This document shows, one piece after another, positions 1 to 11,294 of a stretch of DNA of 64,000 bases (position 1 is its first letter; every line of letters starts with the position of its first letter). This stretch comes from Rhizobium grahamii CCGE 502 (GTDB lineage Bacteria > Pseudomonadota > Alphaproteobacteria > Rhizobiales > Rhizobiaceae). The translations under genes were made by a program, and so were the position numbers. The stretch lies in assembly GCF_000298315.2 (NCBI RefSeq), contig NZ_AEYE02000011.1:248001-312000 (forward strand). Reading direction: 5' to 3'. The notes under the pieces are model-generated. The model was not told the DNA's origin. It made no database searches and saw only the letters and a program-made list of their open reading frames with translations.

Positions 1-400
1 GCGAGTTTGCCGAGTTCGGATCCTGCGAGCGGGCCATGCCGACCGTGCCGCGCACGAACGGTGTCTTCGAGAATTCCGCCGGCAGGTCGGGCATGTCGGA
101 GCCACCGGTACCGGCGAGGCTCGCATCGAAGCCCTTTTCCATGTTGCCGTACTTCACATCGCCCGTCTGGGCCATGAAGCCTTCGATGACGCGATGGAAG
201 GCGACGTTATCATAGGCGCCCTTTTTGGCGAGCGCTTCGATCTGCGCAACGTGCTTCGGGGCGACGTCGGGCATAAGCTGGACCACCACTGGACCGTCCT
301 TCAACTGGATTGTCAGCGTGTCGCCGGACTGTGCAAATGCGTCGCCCGCGAAGGAGGCAAGGTAAAGCACGCCTGCAAATGCGAGATAGAAAAGTTTCAT
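1..400 (-). CDS. Secreted cyclophilin-type peptidyl-prolyl cis-trans isomerase (partial, cut by left edge)
   Basis: The reading frame begins at an ATG at 400 and runs off the left edge after about 133 codons. It opens with a hydrophobic signal peptide ending near AFAQ (about residue 24), so the product should be exported to the periplasm. A cyclophilin domain follows, with the characteristic core VAFHRVIEGFMAQTGD containing the catalytic-loop Phe-His-Arg and Gln, and further on a stretch like FVRGTVGMARSQDPNS. Cyclophilins catalyse proline isomerisation during protein folding. It lies 28 bp downstream of coaD on the same strand, so the two are probably co-transcribed. The C-terminus is not visible. 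From memory, a second PPIase and queA/tgt often follow in rhizobia, but that lies outside this window. Confidence 0.9.
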   Translation of the reverse strand, partial: MKLFYLAFAGVLYLASFAGDAFAQSGDTLTIQLKDGPVVVQLMPDVAPKHVAQIEALAKKGAYDNVAFHRVIEGFMAQTGDVKYGNMEKGFDASLAGTGGSDMPDLPAEFSKTPFVRGTVGMARSQDPNSANS

Positions 401-428
401 GTTGGCTCCGTTGCGGCGAAAATGTCGC

Positions 429-923
429 CTAGGATTTGCGCTTGGATTGAAGGGCTTTCAAGACGGCAGCCGGCACAAAGGCGCTGACATCGCCTCCCAT
501 GGCAGCGATTTGCCGGACCAATGTGGCGGTTATGGGCCGCGAGGCCGTTCCGGCTGGCAGAAAGATGGTTTGAATGTCCGGCGCCATCTGGCGGTTCATT
601 CCGGCCATCTGCATTTCGTAGTCGAGATCGGTACCGTCGCGCAGACCACGGATCAGGAGCGCAGCACCATGGGTACGCGCCGCATCGACGACGAGATTGT
701 CGAATGCAACGACTGAGATATTGCCTGTCTTCTCAGGCAGCGCGTCCGCGAGCGACTGGCGAATGAGATCCGCCCTCTCGTCGAACGAAAAGAGCGGTGT
801 CTTGCCCGGATGGATGCCGATCGCGACAATAACCTCGGACGCAACATTCAGCGACTGGATGAGAACATCCAGATGTCCGTTCGTCATTGGGTCGAACGAC
901 CCCGGATAGAAAGCTGTCGTCAT
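429..923 (-). CDS. coaD: Phosphopantetheine adenylyltransferase
   Basis: CoaD catalyses the penultimate step of coenzyme A synthesis, transferring AMP from ATP to 4'-phosphopantetheine. The 164-residue length is right for the bacterial family. The N-terminus carries the nucleotidyltransferase signature [13 protein letters not shown] (the T/HxGH motif), the middle has [22 protein letters not shown] typical of CoaD, and the C-terminal region has the substrate-binding loop GGDVSAFVP. It is cytosolic. It sits between gyrA upstream and the cyclophilin gene 28 bp downstream on the same strand. The assignment is firm. Confidence 0.97.
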   Translation of the reverse strand: MTTAFYPGSFDPMTNGHLDVLIQSLNVASEVIVAIGIHPGKTPLFSFDERADLIRQSLADALPEKTGNISVVAFDNLVVDAARTHGAALLIRGLRDGTDLDYEMQMAGMNRQMAPDIQTIFLPAGTASRPITATLVRQIAAMGGDVSAFVPAAVLKALQSKRKS

Positions 924-1002
924 TGGCCTAGCCGTTTGTTTCGACGCCTTTTGTCATGGATAAAGCTCGCCCGCAAGTCGTTTGCCCGTCGCTGAACGGT
1001 TC

Positions 1003-1323
1003 ATGAATGCGGCGTTCAAGGCGGCTTCAGACGGGCTCGCTATAACGGAGAACGTCAACACCGATGTCGCTCCGGCATCGGCCCCTTCCCCGGAAACGCT
1101 CATGCTGATCATCCTTATTGCTTTCGCTATTTTCGTCTCGCTGCTTGCAGAATTTTTCTACGGCTGCGTGCGGGATGTCCAGGATGCAAGTTGGGTTCGG
1201 ACAAGCGTCCGGGAACATTACGCAATCGTGCGTGCAACGGGAAAGGTGGCGTTTAAACCGATTAAGGATTCTGAACGCCAGATGAACGAGGCATTCAAAG
1301 TCGCTTCAGATCATGCTTGGTAA
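1003..1323 (+). CDS. Small putative membrane protein with internally repeated ends (unknown function)
   Basis: This 106-residue ORF is not recognised. It has one strongly hydrophobic segment (about residues 32-52, LMLIILIAFAIFVSLLAEFF) followed by a polar C-terminal half, so a single-pass membrane protein is likely if it is real. Its first residues, MNAAFKAASD, recur near the C-terminus as MNEAFKVASD, and the underlying DNA matches at about 23 of 30 bases. That points to a partial duplication. A TTG start at 982 would add seven residues, but no good ribosome-binding site precedes either start, which lowers confidence. It lies opposite in direction to coaD and gyrA. Confidence 0.45.
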   Translation: MNAAFKAASDGLAITENVNTDVAPASAPSPETLMLIILIAFAIFVSLLAEFFYGCVRDVQDASWVRTSVREHYAIVRATGKVAFKPIKDSERQMNEAFKVASDHAW

Positions 1324-1412
1324 ACGACCGGCCAATGCCGCACTGGAACCATTTTCGCACGCATGCGTTCATTCAACCAGCGTAACGCGATACGCCGCAC
1401 AAGGAAGATAAT

Positions 1413-1568
1413 ATGCCCAATAAAATTACCATGATTAATGCTGTCTGGATGGTAATGATGACTGGTATGCTTGCAGCGACTGTCGCGCTCTACGATCACA
1501 AAGTGGATGCGTCCAAGGTATATGGCCCCTATGCGTCGGCACGCGCGGCGTTAACGAGCCAATACTAA
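1413..1568 (+). CDS. 51-residue putative membrane peptide
   Basis: A short ORF begins at the ATG at 1413 behind a good ribosome-binding site (AAGGAAG about 6 bases upstream) and ends in TAA at 1566-1568. The peptide has a hydrophobic, methionine-rich stretch (about residues 6-25) followed by a polar tail containing DHKVDASKVYGPY, as expected of a single-pass small membrane protein. I recognise no family. It lies between another putative small membrane protein upstream and a 44-residue one 33 bp downstream, and the three could form a small transcription unit. Confidence 0.5.
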   Translation: MPNKITMINAVWMVMMTGMLAATVALYDHKVDASKVYGPYASARAALTSQY

Positions 1569-1601
1569 GGAACGTGAACGCAAAGCCCAGGAGGATTGCT
1601 C

Positions 1602-1736
1602 ATGTTCACGATATTGACTGTGCTTACTGCCCTAATCAGCATCATGTTTGTCGTGTCTGTGGCCTCCACCATCGCCGCTCTTCGCCATGAAAGCGAAGAG
1701 ATGAAGAAGGTCGATGGAAAGCACAGTTGGTTTTAA
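1602..1736 (+). CDS. 44-residue putative membrane peptide
   Basis: This short ORF starts at the ATG at 1602 behind a near-perfect Shine-Dalgarno AGGAGG seven bases upstream and ends at TAA (1734-1736). The peptide begins with a single hydrophobic helix (about residues 3-26, including TALISIMFVVSVASTIAAL) and finishes with a charged tail, RHESEEMKKVDGKHSWF. The strong ribosome-binding site and amphipathic design argue that it is translated. The function is unknown. It is convergent with gyrA, whose terminator lies about 150 bp further on. Confidence 0.6.
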   Translation: MFTILTVLTALISIMFVVSVASTIAALRHESEEMKKVDGKHSWF

Positions 1737-1879
1737 CCGCTGTCCGTGACCTGGGAATTCTCTGATTTCAAAAGGCTGGATGACTCTGTCGTCCGGCCTT
1801 TTTCATGTCTGCGGGCCGGATCATCGGCTCCTCCTTCGAGTGTTCGGCGGGCCAGCTGCGAAGACCCCTCGATCTGTCC

Positions 1880-1911
1880 AAAAAAGAAAACCGGGCAGCT
1901 TGCCCGGTTTT
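1880..1911 (-). terminator. Rho-independent terminator of gyrA
   Basis: Read on the minus strand, the gyrA stop is followed by a hairpin with a 7-bp GC stem (CCGGGCA/TGCCCGG flanked by AAAA/TTTT) and then a U-rich run (TTTTCTTTTTT). This is a classical intrinsic terminator 22 bp past the end of gyrA. Confidence 0.88.
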
Positions 1912-1932
1912 CAAAGTCGCAATTTCAGTACA

Positions 1933-4719
1933 TCAAGCGTCCGCGTCAGGCGTGCTCTCGGCGGCGGGCCCAATGTCATCGCCATTTTCGGCGACGTCTT
2001 CTGCCTCTTCTTCCTCGGGCTCGCTGATGCGCTCGACGGATACCACCTTTTCGTCCTTAGCCGTCGAGAAGATAGTCACGCCCTTCGTCGCGCGGCTGGC
2101 GATGCGGATGCCGCCCACGGGGACGCGGATGAGCTGCCCGCCATCGGAAACCAGCATAATCTGGTCGCCCTCGTTAACCGGGAAGGCCGCCACCAACTCG
2201 CCGATCTCCGCGGTCTTCGACGTATCGGTAGCCCGAATACCCTTGCCACCGCGGCCAGAAATCCGGAAGTCGTAAGAAGAGGAGCGCTTGCCGAAGCCCT
2301 TTTCGGAAACCGTGAGCACGTATTGCTCGCGCGCCTTCAGTTCTTCGTAGCGCTCGTCGCTCAGTTGCCCCTCTTCGGTAACCTCCTCGCCGACGAGCGA
2401 GATTTCCTCGGCGTCACCTGTCGTCAAGCGTCGCTCGCTTGCAGCACGCTTGAGATAGGCCGCGCGCTCCCAGGGCTCGGCATCCACGTGGCCGACAATT
2501 GTCATCGAGATGATGCGATCGCCATCACCGAGGTTGATGCCGCGGACACCGATGGAGTTGCGTCCGGCGAAGACGCGGACGTCATCGACCGGGAAGCGGA
2601 TGCATTGGCCCAGCGCGGTGGTCAGAAGCACGTCGTCATGTTCGGTGCAGGTCTCGACGGAGAGGATTTCGTCGCCCTCTTCCTCCAGCTTCATCGCGAT
2701 CTTGCCGTTACGGTTGACCTGGACGAAGTCCGAAAGCTTGTTACGGCGAACGGTGCCGCGCGTTGTCGAGAACATCACGTCGAGCTTGTCCCAGCTTTCC
2801 TCGTCCTCGGGCAGCGGCAGAATGGTGGTGATGCGTTCGCCTGGCTCCAGCGGCAGCATGTTGATCAGCGCCTTGCCACGCGCCGTCGGCGTGCCGATTG
2901 GCAGGCGATAGACCTTCTCCTTGTAGACGATACCGCGCGATGAGAAGAACAGAACCGGCGTATGCGTGTTGAGAACGAATAGCTGGCTAACGAAATCCTC
3001 GTCTCTCGTCGTCATGCCGGAGCGACCCTTGCCGCCACGGCGCTGCGCGCGATAGGTCGTCAACGGCACGCGCTTGATATAGCCGAGATGCGAGACGGTC
3101 ACGACCATGTCTTCACGGGCAATGAGATCCTCATCGTCCATCTCAAGCCCGCCGTCCATGATTTCGGTGCGGCGCGGCGTGCCGAATTCGTCGCGAACCG
3201 CAGCAAGCTCTTCCTTGACGATTGTCTGGATCCGGACGCGCGACGAAAGGATTTCAAGATAATCCTTAATTTCTTCGCCTATCTTATTGAGTTCGTCGCC
3301 AATTTCGTCGCGGCCAAGAGCTGTCAGACGCGCCAGGCGCAATTCGAGGATGGCACGCGCCTGCTCTTCCGAGAGGTTGTACGTCATATCCTCGTTGATA
3401 CGGTGACGCGGATCATCGATCAGTCGGATCAGGCTCTCGACGTCGGATGCCGGCCAACGGCGGGTCATCAGTTCTTCGCGTGCGGTCTGCGGATCCGGCG
3501 CCTGCCTGATCGTGCGGATGATTTCATCGATATTGGCGACGGCAATTGCTAGACCGACCAAGACGTGCGCCCGCTCGCGCGCTTTGCGCAAGAGAAATTT
3601 CGTTCTCCGGCTAACGACCTCCTCGCGGAAGAAAACGAAGGCGCGCAGCATGTCAAGCAGCTGCAACTGTTCCGGCTTGCCGCCGTTTAGCGCTACCATG
3701 TTGCAGCCGAAGGATGTCTGCAGCGGGGTATAGCGGTAAAGCTGGTTCAGGATCACGTCGGCATTCGCGTCGCGCTTGAGCTCGACGACGACGCGGTAGC
3801 CCTGGCGGTCGGATTCGTCGCGAAGGTCGGAGATACCCTCGATGCGCTTGTCGCGCACCAGTTCGGCCATCTTCTCGATCATCGTCGACTTGTTCACCTG
3901 ATACGGGATCTCGGTGATGATGATCTGCTCACGATCGCCGCGCATCGGCTCGATCGTCGCAACGCCGCGCATGATCACCGAACCGCGGCCGGTCTCGTAG
4001 GCCGAACGAATGCCAGCGCGGCCAAGAATCTTGGCGCCTGTCGGAAAATCCGGGCCAGGAATAATCTGCATGATATCCGGAAGTTCGATGGCCGGATTGT
4101 CGATCAGGGCGATACAGCCGTCGATGACTTCGCCAAGATTGTGCGGCGGAATGTTGGTCGCCATGCCGACGGCGATGCCGCCTGCCCCATTGACCAAGAG
4201 GTTCGGGAATTTCGCTGGAACGACGACCGGCTCGGACAGCGTGCCGTCATAGTTGTCGCGGAAATCGACCGTTTCCTTGTCGAGATCGTCGAGCAGCGAA
4301 TGCGCGGCCTTTTCCAGGCGGCATTCGGTGTAGCGTTCAGCCGCCGGCGGATCGCCGTCGACGGAGCCGAAGTTGCCCTGGCCGTCGATCAGCGGCAGGC
4401 GAAGAGACCAGTCCTGGGCCATGCGCGCCAGCGCGTCGTAAATCGCCAAGTTACCGTGCGGATGGTATTTACCCATCACATCCCCGGTTACACGGGCACA
4501 TTTGACGTATTTCTTGTTCCAGTCGATGCCGAGTTCGGACATGCCGTAGAGGATGCGGCGATGCACGGGCTTGAGGCCGTCACGCACATCAGGCAAAGCG
4601 CGGCTGACGATAACGCTCATCGCGTAATCGAGATACGACCGCTGCATTTCCTCCATGATGGAGATGGGCTCGATGCCTGGCGGGAGCTTCCCGCCGCCGG
4701 GGGGTGTTTGCTCAGTCAA
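1933..4719 (-). CDS. gyrA: DNA gyrase subunit A
   Basis: GyrA is the DNA-cleaving and rejoining subunit of gyrase (A2B2), which introduces negative supercoils. At 928 residues it is slightly longer than the E. coli protein because of an acidic tail ([14 protein letters not shown]). Visible landmarks are the N-terminal [25 protein letters not shown], shown here only as the [14 protein letters not shown] start, the winged-helix region [18 protein letters not shown], the active-site tyrosine in ERYTE, and the GyrA-box type repeat [10 protein letters not shown] in the C-terminal wrapping domain. The residues aligning with E. coli Asp82-Ser83 are Asn-Leu, which falls in the quinolone-determining region (see findings). 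A strong terminator follows the gene. Confidence 0.99.
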   Translation of the reverse strand: MTEQTPPGGGKLPPGIEPISIMEEMQRSYLDYAMSVIVSRALPDVRDGLKPVHRRILYGMSELGIDWNKKYVKCARVTGDVMGKYHPHGNLAIYDALARMAQDWSLRLPLIDGQGNFGSVDGDPPAAERYTECRLEKAAHSLLDDLDKETVDFRDNYDGTLSEPVVVPAKFPNLLVNGAGGIAVGMATNIPPHNLGEVIDGCIALIDNPAIELPDIMQIIPGPDFPTGAKILGRAGIRSAYETGRGSVIMRGVATIEPMRGDREQIIITEIPYQVNKSTMIEKMAELVRDKRIEGISDLRDESDRQGYRVVVELKRDANADVILNQLYRYTPLQTSFGCNMVALNGGKPEQLQLLDMLRAFVFFREEVVSRRTKFLLRKARERAHVLVGLAIAVANIDEIIRTIRQAPDPQTAREELMTRRWPASDVESLIRLIDDPRHRINEDMTYNLSEEQARAILELRLARLTALGRDEIGDELNKIGEEIKDYLEILSSRVRIQTIVKEELAAVRDEFGTPRRTEIMDGGLEMDDEDLIAREDMVVTVSHLGYIKRVPLTTYRAQRRGGKGRSGMTTRDEDFVSQLFVLNTHTPVLFFSSRGIVYKEKVYRLPIGTPTARGKALINMLPLEPGERITTILPLPEDEESWDKLDVMFSTTRGTVRRNKLSDFVQVNRNGKIAMKLEEEGDEILSVETCTEHDDVLLTTALGQCIRFPVDDVRVFAGRNSIGVRGINLGDGDRIISMTIVGHVDAEPWERAAYLKRAASERRLTTGDAEEISLVGEEVTEEGQLSDERYEELKAREQYVLTVSEKGFGKRSSSYDFRISGRGGKGIRATDTSKTAEIGELVAAFPVNEGDQIMLVSDGGQLIRVPVGGIRIASRATKGVTIFSTAKDEKVVSVERISEPEEEEAEDVAENGDDIGPAAESTPDADA

Positions 4720-4944
4720 AACGGATCACGATCTCTTCTAGAATCACTTGAAGATTTATAGCGGAAAGGCTGTTCCTGCGCCAATTTTGGCGAGGGTTTT
4801 GAACAGTCTTTTGCGGTCTTATGAGGGCAATTTTGGCCTCAATGGCAACTATTTACGCCATTCGAAGAGCGCCATTTGCCAAATTGATTTCTCCGCATCA
4901 CAATCGTCCAAAACCGAGCGTTTATATGGGCTCATGGAGGGACA
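4720..4944. promoter_or_regulatory. Divergent intergenic region between gyrA and the marC-family gene
   Basis: This 225-bp AT-richer gap must hold the promoters of both divergent genes. Two exact copies of the 10-mer CAATTTTGGC lie at 4782-4791 and 4828-4837, and a related inverted sequence (CCAAATTG) follows at about 4878. The first copy is inside GCCAATTTTGGC, a near-palindrome. I cannot assign a regulator and cannot point to convincing -35/-10 boxes. Confidence 0.4.
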
Positions 4945-5586
4945 ATGGCAAGCGCCGACCAACTGATCAACGCCTTCACGACGCTGCTTGTCACCATCGA
5001 TCCGCCTGGCCTTGCGCCAATCTTCCTCGGCCTAACCACCGGTATGAGCCGTAGCCAGCGAAAGCAGGTGGCGCTGCGCGGCTCGATCATCGCCTTTGTC
5101 ATCCTTGCCATCTTCGCGCTGTTCGGCGCGAGTGTACTCGGCGTTCTCGGCATCTCGATCGGCGCCTTTCGCATCGCCGGTGGCCTTCTCTTGTTCTGGA
5201 TCGCGTTTGAAATGGTTTTCGAGAAGCGGCAGGACCGCAAGGAGAAGACGAGCACGGCCGCAATCACCATCGATCATATCCACAATATTTCGGTTTTTCC
5301 GTTGGCGATTCCGCTAATCGCCGGTCCCGGCGCGATTTCCGCGACCATCCTGATTGCCGGGTCAATGCACAGCTCCATCGAGCGCGCGCAATTGATCGTC
5401 GTCCTTGCATCGAACCTGCTACTGCTCTTTTTCTCCTTGCTTGTCGCCGAAAGAGTCGATCGGTTCCTGGGTGTTACGGGGCGCGCAATTCTGACGCGCC
5501 TTCTCGGTGTCATCCTGGCCGCCCTGGCAACGCAATTCGTCGTTGACGGCCTGAAGTCCACCTTGGTTACAATGCCCGCGGGCTAG
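4945..5586 (+). CDS. MarC/UPF0056 family integral membrane protein
   Basis: The 213-residue product is very hydrophobic, with about six predicted transmembrane helices, and has the family's N-terminal signature TTLLVTIDPPGLAPIFLGLT (Asp-Pro-Pro in the first helix) and the mid-protein motif PLAIPLIAGPGAISATIL. MarC-family proteins sit in the inner membrane and have no well-established transport substrate. The start has a Shine-Dalgarno-like AGGG about 8 bases upstream. The gene is divergent from gyrA, and its TAG stop overlaps the stop of the convergent downstream gene, so there is no room for a terminator between them. Confidence 0.92.
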   Translation: MASADQLINAFTTLLVTIDPPGLAPIFLGLTTGMSRSQRKQVALRGSIIAFVILAIFALFGASVLGVLGISIGAFRIAGGLLLFWIAFEMVFEKRQDRKEKTSTAAITIDHIHNISVFPLAIPLIAGPGAISATILIAGSMHSSIERAQLIVVLASNLLLLFFSLLVAERVDRFLGVTGRAILTRLLGVILAALATQFVVDGLKSTLVTMPAG

Positions 5587-6008
5587 GCCTGGAGTAGGCG
5601 CCTTTGTGCTTCCAGGATCATTTGCCGAGGCGCATCGGCCCGTTCGAATATTTGATAAAGGAATAACTTTACTGCCTCGGCTTCTCGAAGCACGACCAAG
5701 GTCAGTGCCGGATCGGTTTCGGCCCATGCCCTCATCGTGGCGATCGATCTGCCGATGGCGCCAGACCTGCGCATCGCGGCGGAGTTGAACAGTTTGCTCT
5801 CAACCACGTACCAGACGAAAATCCGGATTGCGACAGATCTGATGTGCGGCTCCTCTGCGCGGAGAGACTTGAATTCGCCCCACAGCGTCCGCAGGTGGTT
5901 TTCGCTCAGGCGGTCGAGATCCAACCCCAATTCAAGAAGGTCGTCCGCGACCATCGTTCTCGCGGCACTGGCCGTCATTGACCGAAATTGGGTATTCGCT
6001 TCTTTCAT
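5583..6008 (-). CDS. Hypothetical protein, 141 residues
   Basis: I do not recognise a family. The sequence looks like a soluble, mostly helical protein with many charged residues (for example LSENHLRTLWGEFKSLRAEEP and the C-terminal ILEAQRRLLQA) and no signal peptide or membrane segment. The reading frame has rhizobial-type codon use and fills the interval, which supports a real gene. Its TAG stop overlaps the marC-family stop on the other strand. The upstream 280 bp contain no other gene and should include its promoter. Confidence 0.65.
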   Translation of the reverse strand: MKEANTQFRSMTASAARTMVADDLLELGLDLDRLSENHLRTLWGEFKSLRAEEPHIRSVAIRIFVWYVVESKLFNSAAMRRSGAIGRSIATMRAWAETDPALTLVVLREAEAVKLFLYQIFERADAPRQMILEAQRRLLQA

Positions 6009-6292
6009 CCCACGAATATCGCGCGGGTCTGGAGATTTGAGAACCCAACCGTGCCTATCCTTTCGGAGAGTGAAGCGCCGTCACTTTGACTAGAATGATC
6101 GACTGAAATGCATCGCGTCCGCCTATTCGACTGAGGTTCGCGATGGAATGGTGACCGGGCGCTGCCGATATGGGCCCGGTCCGGCTGACGTCTTGGGCCT
6201 GTAAGAAAGCCGGCAGCGCCGAGCCTCGAGCCAAAACGCGTACGGCGCACCTCTCGGCGCGCCGTCATAGATGCCGTCGATGACGGCTTCGA
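6009..6292. other. Intergenic gap downstream of ssb; possible weak ssb terminator
   Basis: No gene can be supported in these 284 bp. An 87-codon open frame on the minus strand is arginine- and serine-rich with no family resemblance and looks spurious. At 6242-6265 there is a 7-bp perfect hairpin (ACGGCGC/GCGCCGT). On the minus strand it is followed a few bases later by TTTT, so it may be a weak ssb terminator. The left part should hold the promoter of the 141-residue gene. Confidence 0.4.
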
Positions 6293-6829
6293 TCAGAACG
6301 GGATATCGTCGTCGAGATCGCGCGAGAAGTTTCCGCCACTACCGCTGCTGCTGCGACCGGACGATTGCGAGGGTGCGCCGTAATCGTCGCCGTAGCCACC
6401 GCCGCCACCGAAATCGCCACCGCCGGCATTGCTGCCGCGACCGCCGCCAAAGCCGGAGCTTGCGCCTCCGCCCTCGCCGCGACCGTCGAGCATCGTCAGC
6501 GTCGAGCCGAAGCCCTGCAAAACGACTTCCGTGGAATAGCGGTCCTGGCCATTCTGGTCCTGCCATTTGCGGGTCTGCAGCGCGCCTTCGATGTAGAGCT
6601 TGGCGCCTTTCTTCACATACTGCTCGACGACCTTGCAGAGGCCCTCGTTGAAGACAACGACAGTATGCCATTCCGTCTTCTCGCGGCGTTCGCCAGAGTT
6701 GCGGTCGCGCCAGGTCTCGGACGTCGCGATGCGAAGATTGGCGATCGGCCGGCCGTCCTGGGTCCGCCGGATTTCGGGGTCAGCGCCCACGTTCCCGATC
6801 AGAATTACCTTGTTTACGCTGCCAGCCAT
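6293..6829 (-). CDS. ssb: Single-stranded DNA-binding protein
   Basis: SSB coats single-stranded DNA in replication, recombination and repair and recruits partner proteins through its C-terminal tip. The 178 residues show an N-terminal OB-fold ([20 protein letters not shown], later [13 protein letters not shown] and [18 protein letters not shown]), a long glycine-rich disordered linker (about residues 115-168), and the conserved acidic tip DDDIPF. It is divergent from uvrA, and the 249-bp gap contains a perfect LexA box. It could therefore be SOS-inducible together with uvrA, although the box is closer to uvrA. Confidence 0.98.
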   Translation of the reverse strand: MAGSVNKVILIGNVGADPEIRRTQDGRPIANLRIATSETWRDRNSGERREKTEWHTVVVFNEGLCKVVEQYVKKGAKLYIEGALQTRKWQDQNGQDRYSTEVVLQGFGSTLTMLDGRGEGGGASSGFGGGRGSNAGGGDFGGGGGYGDDYGAPSQSSGRSSSGSGGNFSRDLDDDIPF

Positions 6830-6941
6830 ACTTTCACCTTACCTGCCGCCCTGCCCGGCGGCGCTTGAAACAATCGGTGCACCTTAAACCATAGGGCGCT
6901 GGCGATGGGCGCCCATAGCCGGTTCATCCACAGAGAATTTT

Positions 6942-6956
6942 GTTCTTTATTTGTTC
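6942..6956 (+). promoter_or_regulatory. SOS box (LexA operator), GTTC-N7-GTTC
   Basis: The sequence GTTCTTTATTTGTTC is an exact match to the direct-repeat operator GTTC-N7-GTTC known for LexA of Alphaproteobacteria such as Rhizobium, Sinorhizobium and Rhodobacter. It lies between the divergent ssb and uvrA genes, 122 bp upstream of uvrA and 112 bp upstream of ssb. UvrA is a standard SOS gene, so LexA repression is very likely for uvrA and possible for ssb. Confidence 0.88.
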
Positions 6957-7078
6957 TAGTTTATCCCTATGATCCTGTCAACCGAATCGAAAACCTTGCA
7001 GCAGACGGACATTGAGCCTCGACTCGCCAGCCGGCATCACTAAATAAGGGGCTTGTTCCAGCACAGAAGCAGAAGACG

Positions 7079-10002
<2,924 letters not shown>

Positions 10003-10003
<1 letters not shown>

Positions 10004-10464
10004 TGCTGAGAGCGGCGTCGCTCGATGATCTGCAGGCGGTCGAAGCGCTGACCGCCGAAGCCTATGCTCCGTACACGCGTCTCCTTGGACGGCCGCCGAT
10101 CCCCGTCACCGAGGACTACACACCGCGCATTGCTCGCGGTGAGGTCTGGTTGCGGGAAGTGCAGGACGAGCTTGTCGGTCTGTCCGTCATCGAGCGGCAC
10201 CCGGACCATCTGATGCTCTTCAGCATCGCCGTCTCGCCGAAATTTCAGGGCGGCGGTCACGGTCTTGCCATTCTGAGGTGGGTGGAAGCGATGGTGCGGG
10301 AATGGCGGCTTCCGGAAGTGCGTCTCTACACGAATGCGCGCATGGAGCGGAATATTGCGCTCTATCGAGCATTTGGCTTTCAGGAAACGGGTCGCCGCGA
10401 AAATCCGCATAGGCCAGGATGGGTGATCGTCGACATGGCAAAGCATGTCGGCGCACAGATATAA
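10003..10464 (+). CDS. GNAT family N-acetyltransferase
   Basis: The protein of about 153 residues has the GNAT fold: an N-terminal LRAASLDDLQAVEALTAEAY, a central strand followed by the acetyl-CoA pyrophosphate loop SPKFQGGGHG (a variant of R/QxxGxG/A), and the C-terminal NIALYRAFGFQETGRR typical of the family. The acceptor substrate cannot be predicted. The ATG at 10003 overlaps the uvrA stop codon (TGATG), indicating translational coupling. A GTG three bases earlier is possible but less likely. The DUF72 gene follows after 15 bp. Confidence 0.9.
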
Positions 10465-10479
10465 TCAGAGGAGGAAGGA

Positions 10480-11286
10480 ATGACGAAATCCGGCAATGTT
10501 CGCGTCGGCATCGGCGGCTGGACCTTCGAGGCATGGCGGGACCACTTCTATCCTGGGGATCTGAAGCAGAAGGACGAGCTGCACTACGCAAGCCGCCAGC
10601 TGAAGGTCATCGAGATCAACGGCACCTATTACAGCTCGCAGAAGCCCGAAACCTTCGCCAAATGGGCTGCGGATGTGCCTGACGGCTTTGTCTTTTCGCT
10701 GAAGGCCAGCCGTTTTGTCACCAATCGTCGCGTGCTGGCGGAGGCTGGCGAGTCGATGGAGCGTTTCCTGACCCAAGGTTTAACGGAGCTTGGTCCGCAC
10801 CTTGGACCAATCCTCTGGCAGTTCGCACCGACGAAGAAGTTCGATCCGGATGATTTCGAAGGCTTCCTCAAGCTGCTGCCTGACAGACAGGATGGCCTGC
10901 CTCTGAAGCACGTTGTCGAGGTGCGCCATGACTCGTTCAAGGCGCCGGAATTTGTGGCGTTGCTAGCGAAGTATGCGGTTGCGCCTGTCTGCGCCGAGCA
11001 TTTCGACTACCCGATGATCGCGGATGTGACAGCCGACTTTGTCTATGCACGTCTCCAGAAGGGTTCCGATGAGATCAAGACCTGTTACGCACCGAGTGAT
11101 TTGAAAGCTTGGGCCACGCGCCTCGAAACCTGGGCGGATGGCAAGGTGCCGGGCGATCTGCCTCTGATTGATGGCGAGCGCAAGGTTGCGACCGAGCCGA
11201 GGGACGTCTTCGCCTTCATGATCCACGAAGGCAAAGTCAACGCGCCCTTTGGAGCAATGGCGTTACAGGAAGCGGTGTCGCGATAG
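10480..11286 (+). CDS. DUF72 (YecE-like) domain protein
   Basis: The 268-residue protein begins with the DUF72 hallmark VGIGGWTFEAWRDHFYP and contains VIEINGTYYSSQKPETFAKW and PILWQFAPTKKFD, all typical of the family. DUF72 proteins have a TIM-barrel-like fold and no firmly assigned function, though they often sit near DNA-repair genes. A clear ribosome-binding site (GAGGAAGG) precedes the ATG. It appears to be the last gene of a uvrA-GNAT-DUF72 unit and ends 8 bp from the convergent nnr gene. Confidence 0.92.
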   Translation: MTKSGNVRVGIGGWTFEAWRDHFYPGDLKQKDELHYASRQLKVIEINGTYYSSQKPETFAKWAADVPDGFVFSLKASRFVTNRRVLAEAGESMERFLTQGLTELGPHLGPILWQFAPTKKFDPDDFEGFLKLLPDRQDGLPLKHVVEVRHDSFKAPEFVALLAKYAVAPVCAEHFDYPMIADVTADFVYARLQKGSDEIKTCYAPSDLKAWATRLETWADGKVPGDLPLIDGERKVATEPRDVFAFMIHEGKVNAPFGAMALQEAVSR

Positions 11287-11294
11287 GTCTGCCG

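Noticed and set aside
1780-2943. A 387-codon open frame antisense to the 3' part of gyrA
   Set aside because: It runs over the gyrA terminator and through gyrA coding sequence; no recognisable protein.
6005-6268. An 87-codon minus-strand ORF downstream of ssb
   Set aside because: Arg/Ser-rich, no domain, overlaps a hairpin likely to end ssb and the promoter of the next gene.
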